28,242 nucleotides of DNA from an uncultured Oscillospiraceae bacterium (GTDB lineage: Bacteria > Bacillota > Clostridia > Oscillospirales > Oscillospiraceae), in assembly GCA_934565415.1 (NCBI GenBank), contig CAKTHQ010000029.1:1-28242 (forward strand). The letters are read 5' to 3'. Under the pieces are notes generated by a model. That model did not search any database, was not told the origin of the DNA, and saw only the letters and a program-made list of their open reading frames with translations. The position numbers and the translations under genes were made by a program. Positions within the stretch are counted from its first letter, which is position 1, and each line of letters opens with the position of its first letter. Below are positions 1-6,430 of this stretch, in pieces.

Positions 1-182
1 ACGGTGTAAGCCCAGCAGGCGTTCTCAAAGCAGATGGGCTGAATGCCCTTGACGATCTCGTAGGGATCGAAGCCCTTGGCCTGGCAGATTTCCCGGCACT
101 CTTCCACGGAGGAGATGCCGTACTGGGCGAGGACGCCGTTGATCTTGTCGATTCTTCTCTCGTAACTTTCAAACAAAGCCAT
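1..182 (-). CDS. GGGtGRT-family protein (N-terminal 60 residues, runs off window edge)
   Basis: Only the N-terminus is present; the gene continues past base 1. The translation starts MALFESYERRIDKI and includes IVKGIQPICFENACWAYT, which I recognise as the start of the GGGtGRT protein family of anaerobic bacteria. The family is named after a glycine-rich motif that would lie further downstream and cannot be seen here. Its biochemical role is not established to my knowledge. The ATG at 182 has a GAGGAGG ribosome-binding site about 8 bases upstream. The gene lies 15 bases after the iron-sulfur scaffold gene on the same strand, so the two are surely co-transcribed. Several cysteines in this stretch could matter for a metal or Fe-S role, but that is inference. 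Confidence 0.82.
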   Translation of the reverse strand, partial: MALFESYERRIDKINGVLAQYGISSVEECREICQAKGFDPYEIVKGIQPICFENACWAYT

Positions 183-197
183 TGTTTCGTCCTCCTC

Positions 198-890
198 TTA
201 TTCCTGACGGGGGTCGATGTACTTATGGGCGTTGTCGAAACGGCCATAGTGGCCCTTTGCCTTGCCGTAAGCGGTGTTGGCATCGTCGCCCTTCTTCATG
301 AAGTCCATCATCTTGCCCAGGTTTACAAACTCATAGCCGGTAATCAGGTTGTCCTCGTCCAGAGCAACGCGGGTTACATAACCCTCGGCCATCTCCAGGT
401 AACGGGGGCCCTTGGACTTGGTGGCAAACATGGTGCCAACCTGGCTGCGCAGGCCCTTGCCCAGGTCTTCCAGAGAAGCGCCAACCACCAGGCCGCCCTC
501 GGAGAACGCGGACTGGCTGCGGCCGTAAACGATCTGCAGGAACAGCTCCCGCATGGCGGTATTGATGGCGTCGCACACCAGGTCGGTGTTCAGGGCTTCC
601 AGGATGGTCTTGCCGATGAGGATTTCGGCAGCCATAGCGGCGGAATGGGTCATGCCGGAGCAGCCGATGGTCTCCACCAGAGCCTCCTCGATGACGCCCT
701 CCTTCACGTTCAGGGTCAGCTTGCAGGCGCCCTGCTGCGGTGCGCACCAGCCGATACCGTGGGTGAAGCCGCTGATGTCCTTGATCTCCTTGGCCTGTAC
801 CCACTTGCCCTCTTCGGGAATGGGAGCGGGGCCGTGGTAAGCGCCCTTAGCCACGGAGCACATATTCTGTACTTCTGCACTGTAAATCAT
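198..890 (-). CDS. Iron-sulfur cluster assembly scaffold protein (NifU/IscU-like)
   Basis: A 230-aa protein with the NifU N-terminal-like fold signature: a cysteine in GIGWCAP, a central ETIGCSGMTHSA segment and a helical region following it, matching the long scaffold variant found beside GGGtGRT genes in Clostridia. It would hold nascent Fe-S clusters in the cytoplasm. I chose the ATG at 890 because AAAGGA lies about 8 bases upstream; an in-frame TTG at 911 would add seven residues but has no good site. It is the first gene of a two-gene operon, with a promoter at 1049-1077 and a leader of roughly 150 bases. Which apoprotein receives the cluster cannot be read from the window; the adjacent GGGtGRT protein is the obvious candidate partner. 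Confidence 0.85.
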   Translation of the reverse strand: MIYSAEVQNMCSVAKGAYHGPAPIPEEGKWVQAKEIKDISGFTHGIGWCAPQQGACKLTLNVKEGVIEEALVETIGCSGMTHSAAMAAEILIGKTILEALNTDLVCDAINTAMRELFLQIVYGRSQSAFSEGGLVVGASLEDLGKGLRSQVGTMFATKSKGPRYLEMAEGYVTRVALDEDNLITGYEFVNLGKMMDFMKKGDDANTAYGKAKGHYGRFDNAHKYIDPRQE

Positions 891-1048
891 GGCAAATTTC
901 CTTTCTTTCAAAAGACATTTTGTCTTCCATATTCCGGCATCCCTTCATACGCCCCATAGCCGCAAAGCAGCCCTATGCGTCGCCAAAAGACACCTTTCCG
1001 GAACCCGCCGCCGGGAGAAAACCCGGCATACGGCGTTTTTCCGCATAT

Positions 1049-1077
1049 ATTATATATTCCGGCACAGTAAAAGTCAA
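1049..1077 (-). promoter_or_regulatory. Sigma-70-type promoter of the Fe-S scaffold/GGGtGRT operon
   Basis: On the minus strand, TTGACT (1077-1072) and a perfect TATAAT (1054-1049) are separated by exactly 17 bases. Transcription should start near 1042, giving a leader of about 150 bases before the ATG at 890. The leader contains short self-complementary segments, for example AAGACA/TGTCTT near 915-931 and CATAG/CTATG near 959-980, but I recognise no known riboswitch in it. Confidence 0.85.
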
Positions 1078-1254
1078 TCGGCAATCCCGGAAAATCGGTA
1101 AAAAGATATTGGTTTTCACGCTGTCGCTGCGAGCCGGTGCTGCGGCACCGGTTCACAATGGCATTTCCAAAAGTTCCCAGCATGGTGTTTTTGTTTTGGG
1201 TCATACTACTTCCGAAAGGCCCATGCCTTTTAAAAACAAACGGAGGTACTTTTT

Positions 1255-1419
1255 ATGAGCTGTCATGCCAACAAGTGTATCGAATGCACCGTCGCCGATT
1301 GCGCCAACCACTGCTCCGGCGAAAACTACTGCTCCCTGGATCGGATCCTGGTGGGCACCCACGAATGCGACCCCACCCAGGACCGGTGCACCGACTGTAT
1401 GTCCTTCCGCAAAAAGTGA
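1255..1419 (+). CDS. DUF1540 domain-containing small cysteine-rich protein
   Basis: A 54-aa protein with ten cysteines, spaced CxxC, CxxxC, CxxxxxC and CTDC near the C-terminus. The pattern C-V-x-x-C-x-x-x-C-x-x-x-x-C-x-L followed by ILVGTHECDPT and TDCMSF matches the DUF1540 family, common in spore-forming and other Firmicutes and of unknown function; metal binding by the cysteines is likely. The ATG at 1255 is preceded by CGGAGG with about 8 bases of spacing. The reading frame is distinct from that of the protease gene downstream. No strong promoter was found directly upstream. Confidence 0.85.
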   Translation: MSCHANKCIECTVADCANHCSGENYCSLDRILVGTHECDPTQDRCTDCMSFRKK

Positions 1420-1426
1420 TTTTCTT

Positions 1427-1447
1427 CCCGGGCATCCCCTGCCCGGG
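1427..1447 (+). terminator. Possible weak terminator hairpin after the DUF1540 gene
   Basis: An 8-bp perfect stem CCCGGGCA/TGCCCGGG with a 5-base loop starts 8 bases after the DUF1540 stop codon. It is followed by AGAACTTATAATCTTT and not by a clean T-run, so termination would be inefficient. Confidence 0.4.
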
Positions 1448-1465
1448 AGAACTTATAATCTTTCC

Positions 1466-1494
1466 TTGACGAAAACCCCAAAACCGGGTATCAT
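1466..1494 (+). promoter_or_regulatory. Promoter of the HtrA-like protease gene
   Basis: TTGACG (1466-1471) and TATCAT (1489-1494) are separated by 17 bases, giving a start near 1501 and a short leader ending in AGGAGG (1525-1530) before the ATG at 1538. Confidence 0.7.
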
Positions 1495-1537
1495 GATACC
1501 AGTTTCCCCATCTTTATACATATCAGGAGGTTCGCCT

Positions 1538-2980
1538 ATGGAATCCTTTGAAGATACACCCGCATCCCAACCGGAGGAGGCAGTGCCTGCCGCAGAAGTG
1601 CCCGCCCAGGAGCAGCCTGCGGAGAATGCCCCTCAGGAAAATGCGGACACCCCAGGGGAAAGCGCCCCCCAGGAGCCCGATTCTCCCTATGCCGACTCGC
1701 CTTACGAAAGCTTTTACGACACCCATACCCGTCCTGCCGGGGCCCACAAGCGGAAGCGGAAGCTGAAATTTCCCAGGTTTTTGGGCACCGTGGCCTGTGT
1801 CGCCGTGGGCTGCCTGGTAACGGGACTGTTGGTCTCCGCCCGGGTACGCAGTGACGCCGATGCCCAGAATGCCTATCTGTCCGAACGGATCAGTTCCCTG
1901 GAGCGGCAGCTGTCCGCCCTGGAGAGCACTTCCGGCGACCTATCCACACCGCTGCCCGCCGGAGAGGTGCTGACCCCCGCCCAGGTATATGCCCGGAATG
2001 TGAATTCCGTAGTAGGCATTACCTGCGACGCCACAGCCACCGTATCCGGCCAGACCCTGCGCCGCACCGTTACCGGCTCCGGCTTCGTCATTTCCGAGGA
2101 TGGCTTTGTGGTCACCAACTATCATGTAATCGAAAATGCCAAAAAGGTCACCGTCAACACCCAAAACGGCCAGAGCTACGAGGCCTCCCTCATCGGCCGG
2201 GACAATTCTGCGGATATGGCCCTGATTAAAATCGAAGCCGAGGGGCTATCCCCCGTCACTCTTGGCTCCAGCAAGGACCTGGCCGTAGGGGATATGGTCG
2301 TTGCCATTGGCAATCCCCTGAGTGCCCTGGAGGCCACCCAGACCGTAGGCTACATCAGCGGCAAAAACCGGGAGGTTTCTACGGACAGCAACGTGGTAAA
2401 TATGCTCCAGACGGATGCCGCCATCAACTCCGGCAATTCCGGCGGTCCCCTCTTTAATATGCGGGGCGAGGTTGTGGGCATCACCACTGCCAAGTACTCC
2501 GGTACCACCAACTCCGGCGCCTCCATTGAAGGCCTGAGCTTCGCCATTCCCATTGACGATCTGAAAAAGAGTATTGAAGATCTGCAGACCCAGGGATATG
2601 TAAACTCCGCCTATCTGGGCATCCGGGGAATGGATGTGGAAACCGCCGCCGTGGATACCTACGGGCTGCCGAAGGGCGCCTATGTGGAATCCGTAGAGCC
2701 GGATTCCTGCGCCGCGGAAGCCGGGATTCAGGCCAAGGACATTATTGTCGCCCTGGGATCGGAGCCCGTTACCAGCTTCAATGCCCTGGCAAGATGCCTC
2801 CGGGCTTACCAGGCCGGAGACGAAACCACCGTGCGGGTGTACCGCTCCGGCAAGGAGCTGGAGCTTCCCATTACCCTTTCCCAGCGTCCTGCCGAGGATG
2901 CGGCCAGCGCCATGCCCCAGGAGGGCAGCTACGACGACTGGTACGAATACTTCAACCGATTTGGCACGGAAACGCCCTGA
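1538..2980 (+). CDS. HtrA/DegP-like membrane-anchored serine protease with PDZ domain
   Basis: A 480-aa trypsin-like protease of the S1C (HtrA) family. Order of parts: a Pro/Glu/Ala-rich cytoplasmic tail (1-68), a basic KRKRKLK stop-transfer stretch, one membrane helix (about 81-101), a short coiled-coil-like segment (113-130), the protease domain (about 145-345) and one PDZ domain (about 355-450). The catalytic triad reads His196 (TNYHVI), Asp226 (SADMALI) and Ser301 in GNSGGP. The protein would degrade or chaperone misfolded proteins outside the membrane. The ATG at 1538 has AGGAGG 7 bases upstream; the open frame extends further 5' but that part overlaps the DUF1540 gene. It has its own promoter and a strong terminator. 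Its position directly before a Spo0A-type gene recalls the spoIVB-spo0A order, but this is an HtrA enzyme, not SpoIVB. Confidence 0.92.
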   Translation: MESFEDTPASQPEEAVPAAEVPAQEQPAENAPQENADTPGESAPQEPDSPYADSPYESFYDTHTRPAGAHKRKRKLKFPRFLGTVACVAVGCLVTGLLVSARVRSDADAQNAYLSERISSLERQLSALESTSGDLSTPLPAGEVLTPAQVYARNVNSVVGITCDATATVSGQTLRRTVTGSGFVISEDGFVVTNYHVIENAKKVTVNTQNGQSYEASLIGRDNSADMALIKIEAEGLSPVTLGSSKDLAVGDMVVAIGNPLSALEATQTVGYISGKNREVSTDSNVVNMLQTDAAINSGNSGGPLFNMRGEVVGITTAKYSGTTNSGASIEGLSFAIPIDDLKKSIEDLQTQGYVNSAYLGIRGMDVETAAVDTYGLPKGAYVESVEPDSCAAEAGIQAKDIIVALGSEPVTSFNALARCLRAYQAGDETTVRVYRSGKELELPITLSQRPAEDAASAMPQEGSYDDWYEYFNRFGTETP

Positions 2981-3000
2981 ATTTACGCTATTATTAACAA

Positions 3001-3038
3001 AGTCCGACGCGCATAAATCCGGCGCGTCGGGCTTTTTT
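3001..3038 (+). terminator. Rho-independent terminator after the HtrA-like gene
   Basis: Nine-bp GC-rich stem CCGACGCGC/GCGCGTCGG (3004-3012 with 3022-3030), extended by three weaker pairs, followed by GCTTTTTT. Confidence 0.9.
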
Positions 3039-3057
3039 GTCTTATTTCGTCGCATAC

Positions 3058-3074
3058 TGTCGATAATTGTCGAT
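3058..3074 (+). promoter_or_regulatory. Two tandem 0A-box-like sites upstream of the Spo0A-like gene
   Basis: TGTCGAT occurs at 3058-3064 and again at 3069-3074 onward inside ATTGTCGATAA, 11 bases apart, which puts both sites on the same face of the helix. The Spo0A box consensus is TGTCGAA, so each site matches 6 of 7 bases. They lie about 20-37 bases upstream of the presumed -35 element of the Spo0A-like gene, an arrangement suited to autoregulation. Confidence 0.45.
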
Positions 3075-3094
3075 AAATAGTACCAATTCGCTCA

Positions 3095-3123
3095 TTGAAA
3101 TCAATCAAATCCTATGGTATTCT
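3095..3123 (+). promoter_or_regulatory. Probable promoter of the Spo0A-like gene
   Basis: TTGAAA (3095-3100), a 17-base spacer, then TATTCT (3118-3123). The -10 is imperfect, as expected for a promoter needing an activator. Confidence 0.5.
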
Positions 3124-3190
3124 TTATTCATCCGAAAGATGGTCGTGTAGCATATCTATGAAACCGCCAATCCCAAAGGAGGAAATACAT

Positions 3191-3934
3191 TTGGAGACGC
3201 AATCTATATTGATCGCAGACAGCTCCGAAGAGTTTCGCTCCACGCTCACCAACGCGCTTCAAGGGAATTACCGAATCTATTCCTGCAGGACCGGGAAGGA
3301 AGCCCTGGACTTTCTCAAACGGAGTTTACCTGACATTCTCATCATGGACCTGATGCTTCCGGAGCTGGACGGCTTGAGTCTGCTGCAGGCTCTGGCCGCC
3401 TCCGGCATTCACCCCACCACCCTGGCCACTACCAGACTGGCCAACGACTATGTTGTAGAAGCGACAACCAAGTTGGGCGTAGAGTACCTGATGGTTAAGC
3501 CCTGCGATATTCGTGCCATTGTCAACCGGGTCAAGGACCTGAGCAGCAAACGCCCTCGCCCCAGCCTCAGCGCGCCGGATAACCGGACCCATGTATCCAA
3601 CCTGTTGGTCTCCCTGGGCGTTTCTACCAAACTCCGCGGCTATTCCTACCTGCGGGAAGCCATTTTAAGCATTGCGGTCAACCCCATGCAGTCCATCACC
3701 AAAGAACTCTATCCCAGTATTGCCCGGCAGTTTTCCTGCAACAGCGCCCAGGTAGAACGCTCCATCCGGAACGCCATCCAAAGCGCCTGGGCCCAGCGCT
3801 GCGAAAGCGTATGGGTTCAAATTTTTCAGCCGGACGGCAGCGGCAACATTCCCCGGCCCAGCAATGCCGTATTTATCTCCCGCCTGGCCGACCGGGTCAA
3901 CCTGGACCAGCTCCAATTTTCCCTCACGAAGTAA
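3191..3934 (+). CDS. Spo0A-like response regulator (receiver plus Spo0A C-terminal DNA-binding domain)
   Basis: A 247-aa two-domain regulator. The receiver domain (about 3-117) has the phosphoacceptor Asp53 in IMDLMLPELDG and the conserved Lys103 in MVKPCD; the usual acidic pair near the N-terminus is Asp10-Ser11 instead of Asp-Asp. The C-terminal domain (about 135-247) matches Spo0A: LRGYSYLREAI, ITKELYPSIA, the recognition helix AQVERSIRNAIQSAW, and SNAVFISRLAD near the end. I placed the start at TTG 3191, because AAAGGAGG lies 8 bases upstream; an in-frame ATG at 3158 has no such site. The linker is short and the protein slightly shorter than typical Spo0A (about 260-270 aa). It could be the master sporulation regulator or a paralogue; the window alone cannot say. 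Confidence 0.85.
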   Translation: METQSILIADSSEEFRSTLTNALQGNYRIYSCRTGKEALDFLKRSLPDILIMDLMLPELDGLSLLQALAASGIHPTTLATTRLANDYVVEATTKLGVEYLMVKPCDIRAIVNRVKDLSSKRPRPSLSAPDNRTHVSNLLVSLGVSTKLRGYSYLREAILSIAVNPMQSITKELYPSIARQFSCNSAQVERSIRNAIQSAWAQRCESVWVQIFQPDGSGNIPRPSNAVFISRLADRVNLDQLQFSLTK

Positions 3935-4037
3935 TACAAAAGTGCGAAATTTTCGTATTTTTATTGCGCAATATTTTCATTCCGCAATTTCCGTGCACAT
4001 TTCAAATATAAATCTATAAATCTTAACAAAATTTGCA

Positions 4038-4067
4038 TTGACACAGCCCCTTCCTGTGGTGTATAGT
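4038..4067 (+). promoter_or_regulatory. Promoter of the acyltransferase-glmM operon
   Basis: A perfect TTGACA (4038-4043) and TATAGT (4062-4067) are separated by 18 bases. The spacer contains the left arm of an 11-bp inverted repeat whose right arm covers the ribosome-binding site of the first gene. Confidence 0.75.
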
Positions 4068-4104
4068 AAGACCCGTGGCTTCCCCATGGATCGCCACAGG
4101 AAGG
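4049..4104. repeat. 11-bp perfect inverted repeat spanning promoter spacer and ribosome-binding site
   Basis: CCTTCCTGTGG (4049-4059) and CCACAGGAAGG (4094-4104) are exact reverse complements 34 bases apart. The left arm sits between the -35 and -10 elements; the right arm contains AAGG of the ribosome-binding site for the gene starting at 4113. In a read-through transcript it would form a hairpin hiding that site; for the local promoter it could only act as DNA, for example as an operator. Confidence 0.6.
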
Positions 4105-4112
4105 AGCTTTTT

Positions 4113-4772
4113 ATGCTTACTGTCAAAGATATGTATGACCTGAGTCACACCGCCGCCGGCGAATATCTCTCCAATTTTACCTATCCCTGGGAAGCCCTGT
4201 CCGGTATCAAACAATTCATCGTCTCTCTGGGGCAGACATTGGGCGATGATTATAAGGAAGTGGCGCCCCAGGTTTGGGTACACAAAACCGCCGCCGTGGC
4301 CCCCACTGCGTACTTGGGTGCCCCCTGCATTATTGGGGCCAATACCGAGGTCCGGCACTGTGCCTTTGTCCGCGGCAGCGCCCTGGTGGGCGAAAACTGC
4401 GTGGTAGGCAACTCCGTGGAGCTGAAAAACGTGATTCTTTTCGATAACGTGCAGGTCCCCCACTATAATTATGTAGGCGACAGCATCCTGGGCTATAAAT
4501 CCCACATGGGTGCCGGAAGCCTGACCTCCAATGTAAAGTCCGATAAAACCCTGGTGGTGGTTAAGGATAAGGATGAACAGATTCCCACGGGCCTCAAAAA
4601 GTTCGGCGCCATGCTGGGCGACTTCGTGGAAGTGGGCTGCAACAGCGTCCTGAATCCCGGCACCGTCATTGGCCCCCATACCAATATCTATCCCACCTCC
4701 TGCGTCCGGGGTGTGGTTCCCGCAAACAGCATCTGGAAAACCGGCGGCATCGTCGTCGCCAAACATGACTGA
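4113..4772 (+). CDS. Left-handed beta-helix acyltransferase, GlmU C-terminal-domain-like
   Basis: A 219-aa protein of hexapeptide repeats (about 52-205) without any nucleotidyltransferase domain. Two stretches align by eye with the acetyltransferase half of GlmU: VPHYNYVGDSILG (115-127), where His117 matches the GlmU catalytic histidine of its HLTYLGDA motif, and MGAGSLTSNVKSDK (132-145), matching its IGAGTITCNYDG segment. A likely reaction is acetyl transfer from acetyl-CoA to glucosamine-1-phosphate. Relatives are often labelled UDP-N-acetylglucosamine pyrophosphorylase, but that half of GlmU is missing here. The ATG at 4113 has GGAAGGAG about 6 bases upstream. glmM starts 15 bases downstream and would make the substrate, so the two are an operon and probably one pathway. 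The specific substrate is inferred. Confidence 0.75.
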   Translation: MLTVKDMYDLSHTAAGEYLSNFTYPWEALSGIKQFIVSLGQTLGDDYKEVAPQVWVHKTAAVAPTAYLGAPCIIGANTEVRHCAFVRGSALVGENCVVGNSVELKNVILFDNVQVPHYNYVGDSILGYKSHMGAGSLTSNVKSDKTLVVVKDKDEQIPTGLKKFGAMLGDFVEVGCNSVLNPGTVIGPHTNIYPTSCVRGVVPANSIWKTGGIVVAKHD

Positions 4773-4787
4773 TGGAGGAATTTTACC

Positions 4788-6173
4788 ATGGGTAAATATT
4801 TTGGAACCGACGGCTTCCGCGGCGAAGCCAACTGCACCCTGACCGCCGACCACGCCTTTAAGGTAGGTCGCTTTTTGGGCTGGTACTACTGCCAATTAAA
4901 GCGCAGAGGCGGCTCCGACGAGCCTGCAAGAATCGTCATCGGCAAGGATACCCGCCGCTCCAGCTATATGTTTGAGTACAGCCTGGTAGGCGGCCTGGTG
5001 GCCTCCGGCGCGGATGCCTATCTGCTTCACGTCACCACCACCCCCTCCGTTGCCTATGTGGCCCGGACCGATGGCTTTGACTGTGGCATTATGATTTCCG
5101 CCAGCCACAATCCCTACTATGACAACGGCATCAAGCTGATCAACAGCTCCGGCGAAAAGATGGATGAATCCGTCATTTCCCTGGTAGAGGCCTATATCGA
5201 CGGCAGCCTGGAGTGCTTCGGCCGTCACTGGGACGAGCTCCCCGCCGCCAAGCGGGAGCAGATCGGCCGCACTGTAGACTATGTGTCCGGCCGGAACCGG
5301 TACATCGGCTATTTGATTTCCCTGGGCATCTATTCCTTTAAGGGAATGCGGGTGGGCCTGGACTGCGCCAACGGCAGTTCCTGGAACATCGCCAAAAATG
5401 TATTTGACGCCCTGGGCGCCAAGACCTATGTGATTAACGCCCAGCCCGACGGCTACAACATCAACAAGGATGCCGGCTCCACCCACATTGAGGGCCTGCA
5501 GCGCTTTGTGATTGAAAACGGCCTGGATGTGGGCTTTGCCTACGACGGCGATGCCGACCGGTGCCTGTGCGTAGACGAAAAGGGCAACCTCATCACCGGT
5601 GACCACATTCTCTACATCTGCGGCAAGGTGATGAAGGAGCAGGGCCTGCTGATGGGCAACACCGTCGTTACCACCGTTATGTCTAACTTCGGCCTGTACA
5701 AGGCTTTTGACGAATGCGGCATCAACTACGAAAAAACCAAGGTTGGCGACAAGTATGTCTACGAGAACATGATGATGAACAACTACCGCCTGGGCGGTGA
5801 GCAGAGCGGCCACATCATTTTCTCCCGCTACGCCTCCACCGGTGACGGCATCCTCACGAGCCTGAAGGTCATGGAAGCCATGCTGGCCAAGAAGAAGACC
5901 CTGAGCCAGCTGTGCGAGGGCTTTACCTTCTACCCCCAGGTTTTGAAGAACGTACGGGTAGACGACAAGGCCGCCGCCCAGAACGACCCCGCCGTCCAGA
6001 AGGCCATTGCCGAAGTAGCCGCCCAGCTGGGCTCCACCGGCCGCATTCTGGTCCGGGAATCCGGCACCGAGCCCGTCATCCGGGTTATGGTGGAAGCCGA
6101 AAGCAAGGTAGTCTGCCAGGACCTGGTGGACTCCGTCATCGAAGTCATCAAAAAGACCGGACACGCGGTGTAA
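4788..6173 (+). CDS. glmM: Phosphoglucosamine mutase GlmM
   Basis: A 461-aa alpha-D-phosphohexomutase that converts glucosamine-6-phosphate to glucosamine-1-phosphate for peptidoglycan precursor synthesis in the cytoplasm. The N-terminal FGTDGFRG motif (5-12), the phosphoserine loop ISASHNP with Ser106, the metal-binding DGDADR (253-258), the sugar-binding GEQSGH and the C-terminal phosphate-binding RESGTEP are all present, as in GlmM. Length is close to the family's usual 445-450 residues. The ATG at 4788 follows TGGAGG. It is the second gene after the GlmU-C-like acyltransferase and ends at a strong terminator. A phosphomannomutase/phosphoglucomutase is the only alternative, made unlikely by the neighbour and the N-terminal motif. 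Confidence 0.9.
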   Translation: MGKYFGTDGFRGEANCTLTADHAFKVGRFLGWYYCQLKRRGGSDEPARIVIGKDTRRSSYMFEYSLVGGLVASGADAYLLHVTTTPSVAYVARTDGFDCGIMISASHNPYYDNGIKLINSSGEKMDESVISLVEAYIDGSLECFGRHWDELPAAKREQIGRTVDYVSGRNRYIGYLISLGIYSFKGMRVGLDCANGSSWNIAKNVFDALGAKTYVINAQPDGYNINKDAGSTHIEGLQRFVIENGLDVGFAYDGDADRCLCVDEKGNLITGDHILYICGKVMKEQGLLMGNTVVTTVMSNFGLYKAFDECGINYEKTKVGDKYVYENMMMNNYRLGGEQSGHIIFSRYASTGDGILTSLKVMEAMLAKKKTLSQLCEGFTFYPQVLKNVRVDDKAAAQNDPAVQKAIAEVAAQLGSTGRILVRESGTEPVIRVMVEAESKVVCQDLVDSVIEVIKKTGHAV

Positions 6174-6183
6174 TCTATAACAT

Positions 6184-6218
6184 AAACCGGAGAGGGAAAA
6201 TTTCCTTCTCCGGTTTTT
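6184..6218 (+). terminator. Rho-independent terminator after glmM
   Basis: AAACCGGAGA (6184-6193) pairs with TCTCCGGTTT, with further pairing of GGAAA to TTTCC inside the loop, and ends in a T-run. It lies 11 bases after the glmM stop. Confidence 0.88.
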
Positions 6219-6230
6219 GCTGTTGTAAGG

Positions 6231-6362
6231 TATCGATACGGAACTGGTAGGTTGAATGGCAGGCACCCTGAATGAGACTCCTTCCCCCTCCTGCATGGAG
6301 GGGGAAGGGGAATTTCCAAACCGGCAACGGATACCATTCAACCTTCCGGTCTGTATCGGTAG
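6231..6362. repeat. Composite palindromic intergenic repeat
   Basis: The outer arms AGGTTGAATGG (6249-6259) and CCATTCAACCT (6334-6344) are perfect reverse complements and extend imperfectly to about 28 bp (6231-6259 with 6334-6362). Nested inside is a second palindrome, CCCCCTCC/GGAGGGGG around TGCAT (6284-6304). The 21-bp inner core recurs exactly at 28199-28219. No coding potential is evident; it looks like a small non-autonomous (REP/MITE-like) element between two convergent genes. Confidence 0.7.
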
Positions 6363-6368
6363 ATTTCT

Positions 6369-6385
6369 GGCGGCTGGCAGCCGCC
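6369..6385. repeat. Short GC-rich hairpin GGCGGCT/AGCCGCC
   Basis: A 7-bp perfect stem with a 3-base loop directly beside the palindromic repeat at 6231-6362 and the metK terminator; probably part of the same repeat-derived intergenic DNA. Confidence 0.45.
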
Positions 6386-6392
6386 CCTACGG

Positions 6393-6421
6393 TACAAAAC
6401 AGGCCGCCCGTGTGGGCGGCC
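6393..6421 (-). terminator. Terminator of metK
   Basis: Perfect 8-bp stem GGCCGCCC/GGGCGGCC (6402-6409 with 6414-6421), 4-base loop, followed on the minus strand by TGTTTTGT. It lies 9 bases beyond the metK stop. Confidence 0.78.
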
Positions 6422-6430
6422 TTAAAATGA

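Noticed and set aside
1265..1537. N-terminal extension of the HtrA-like frame to 1265
   Set aside because: The extension overlaps the DUF1540 gene, its hairpin and the promoter at 1466-1494; the ATG at 1538 has a proper ribosome-binding site.
4896..6341. 481-aa minus-strand frame opposite glmM
   Set aside because: Antisense shadow caused by codon bias of glmM; no recognisable domain.
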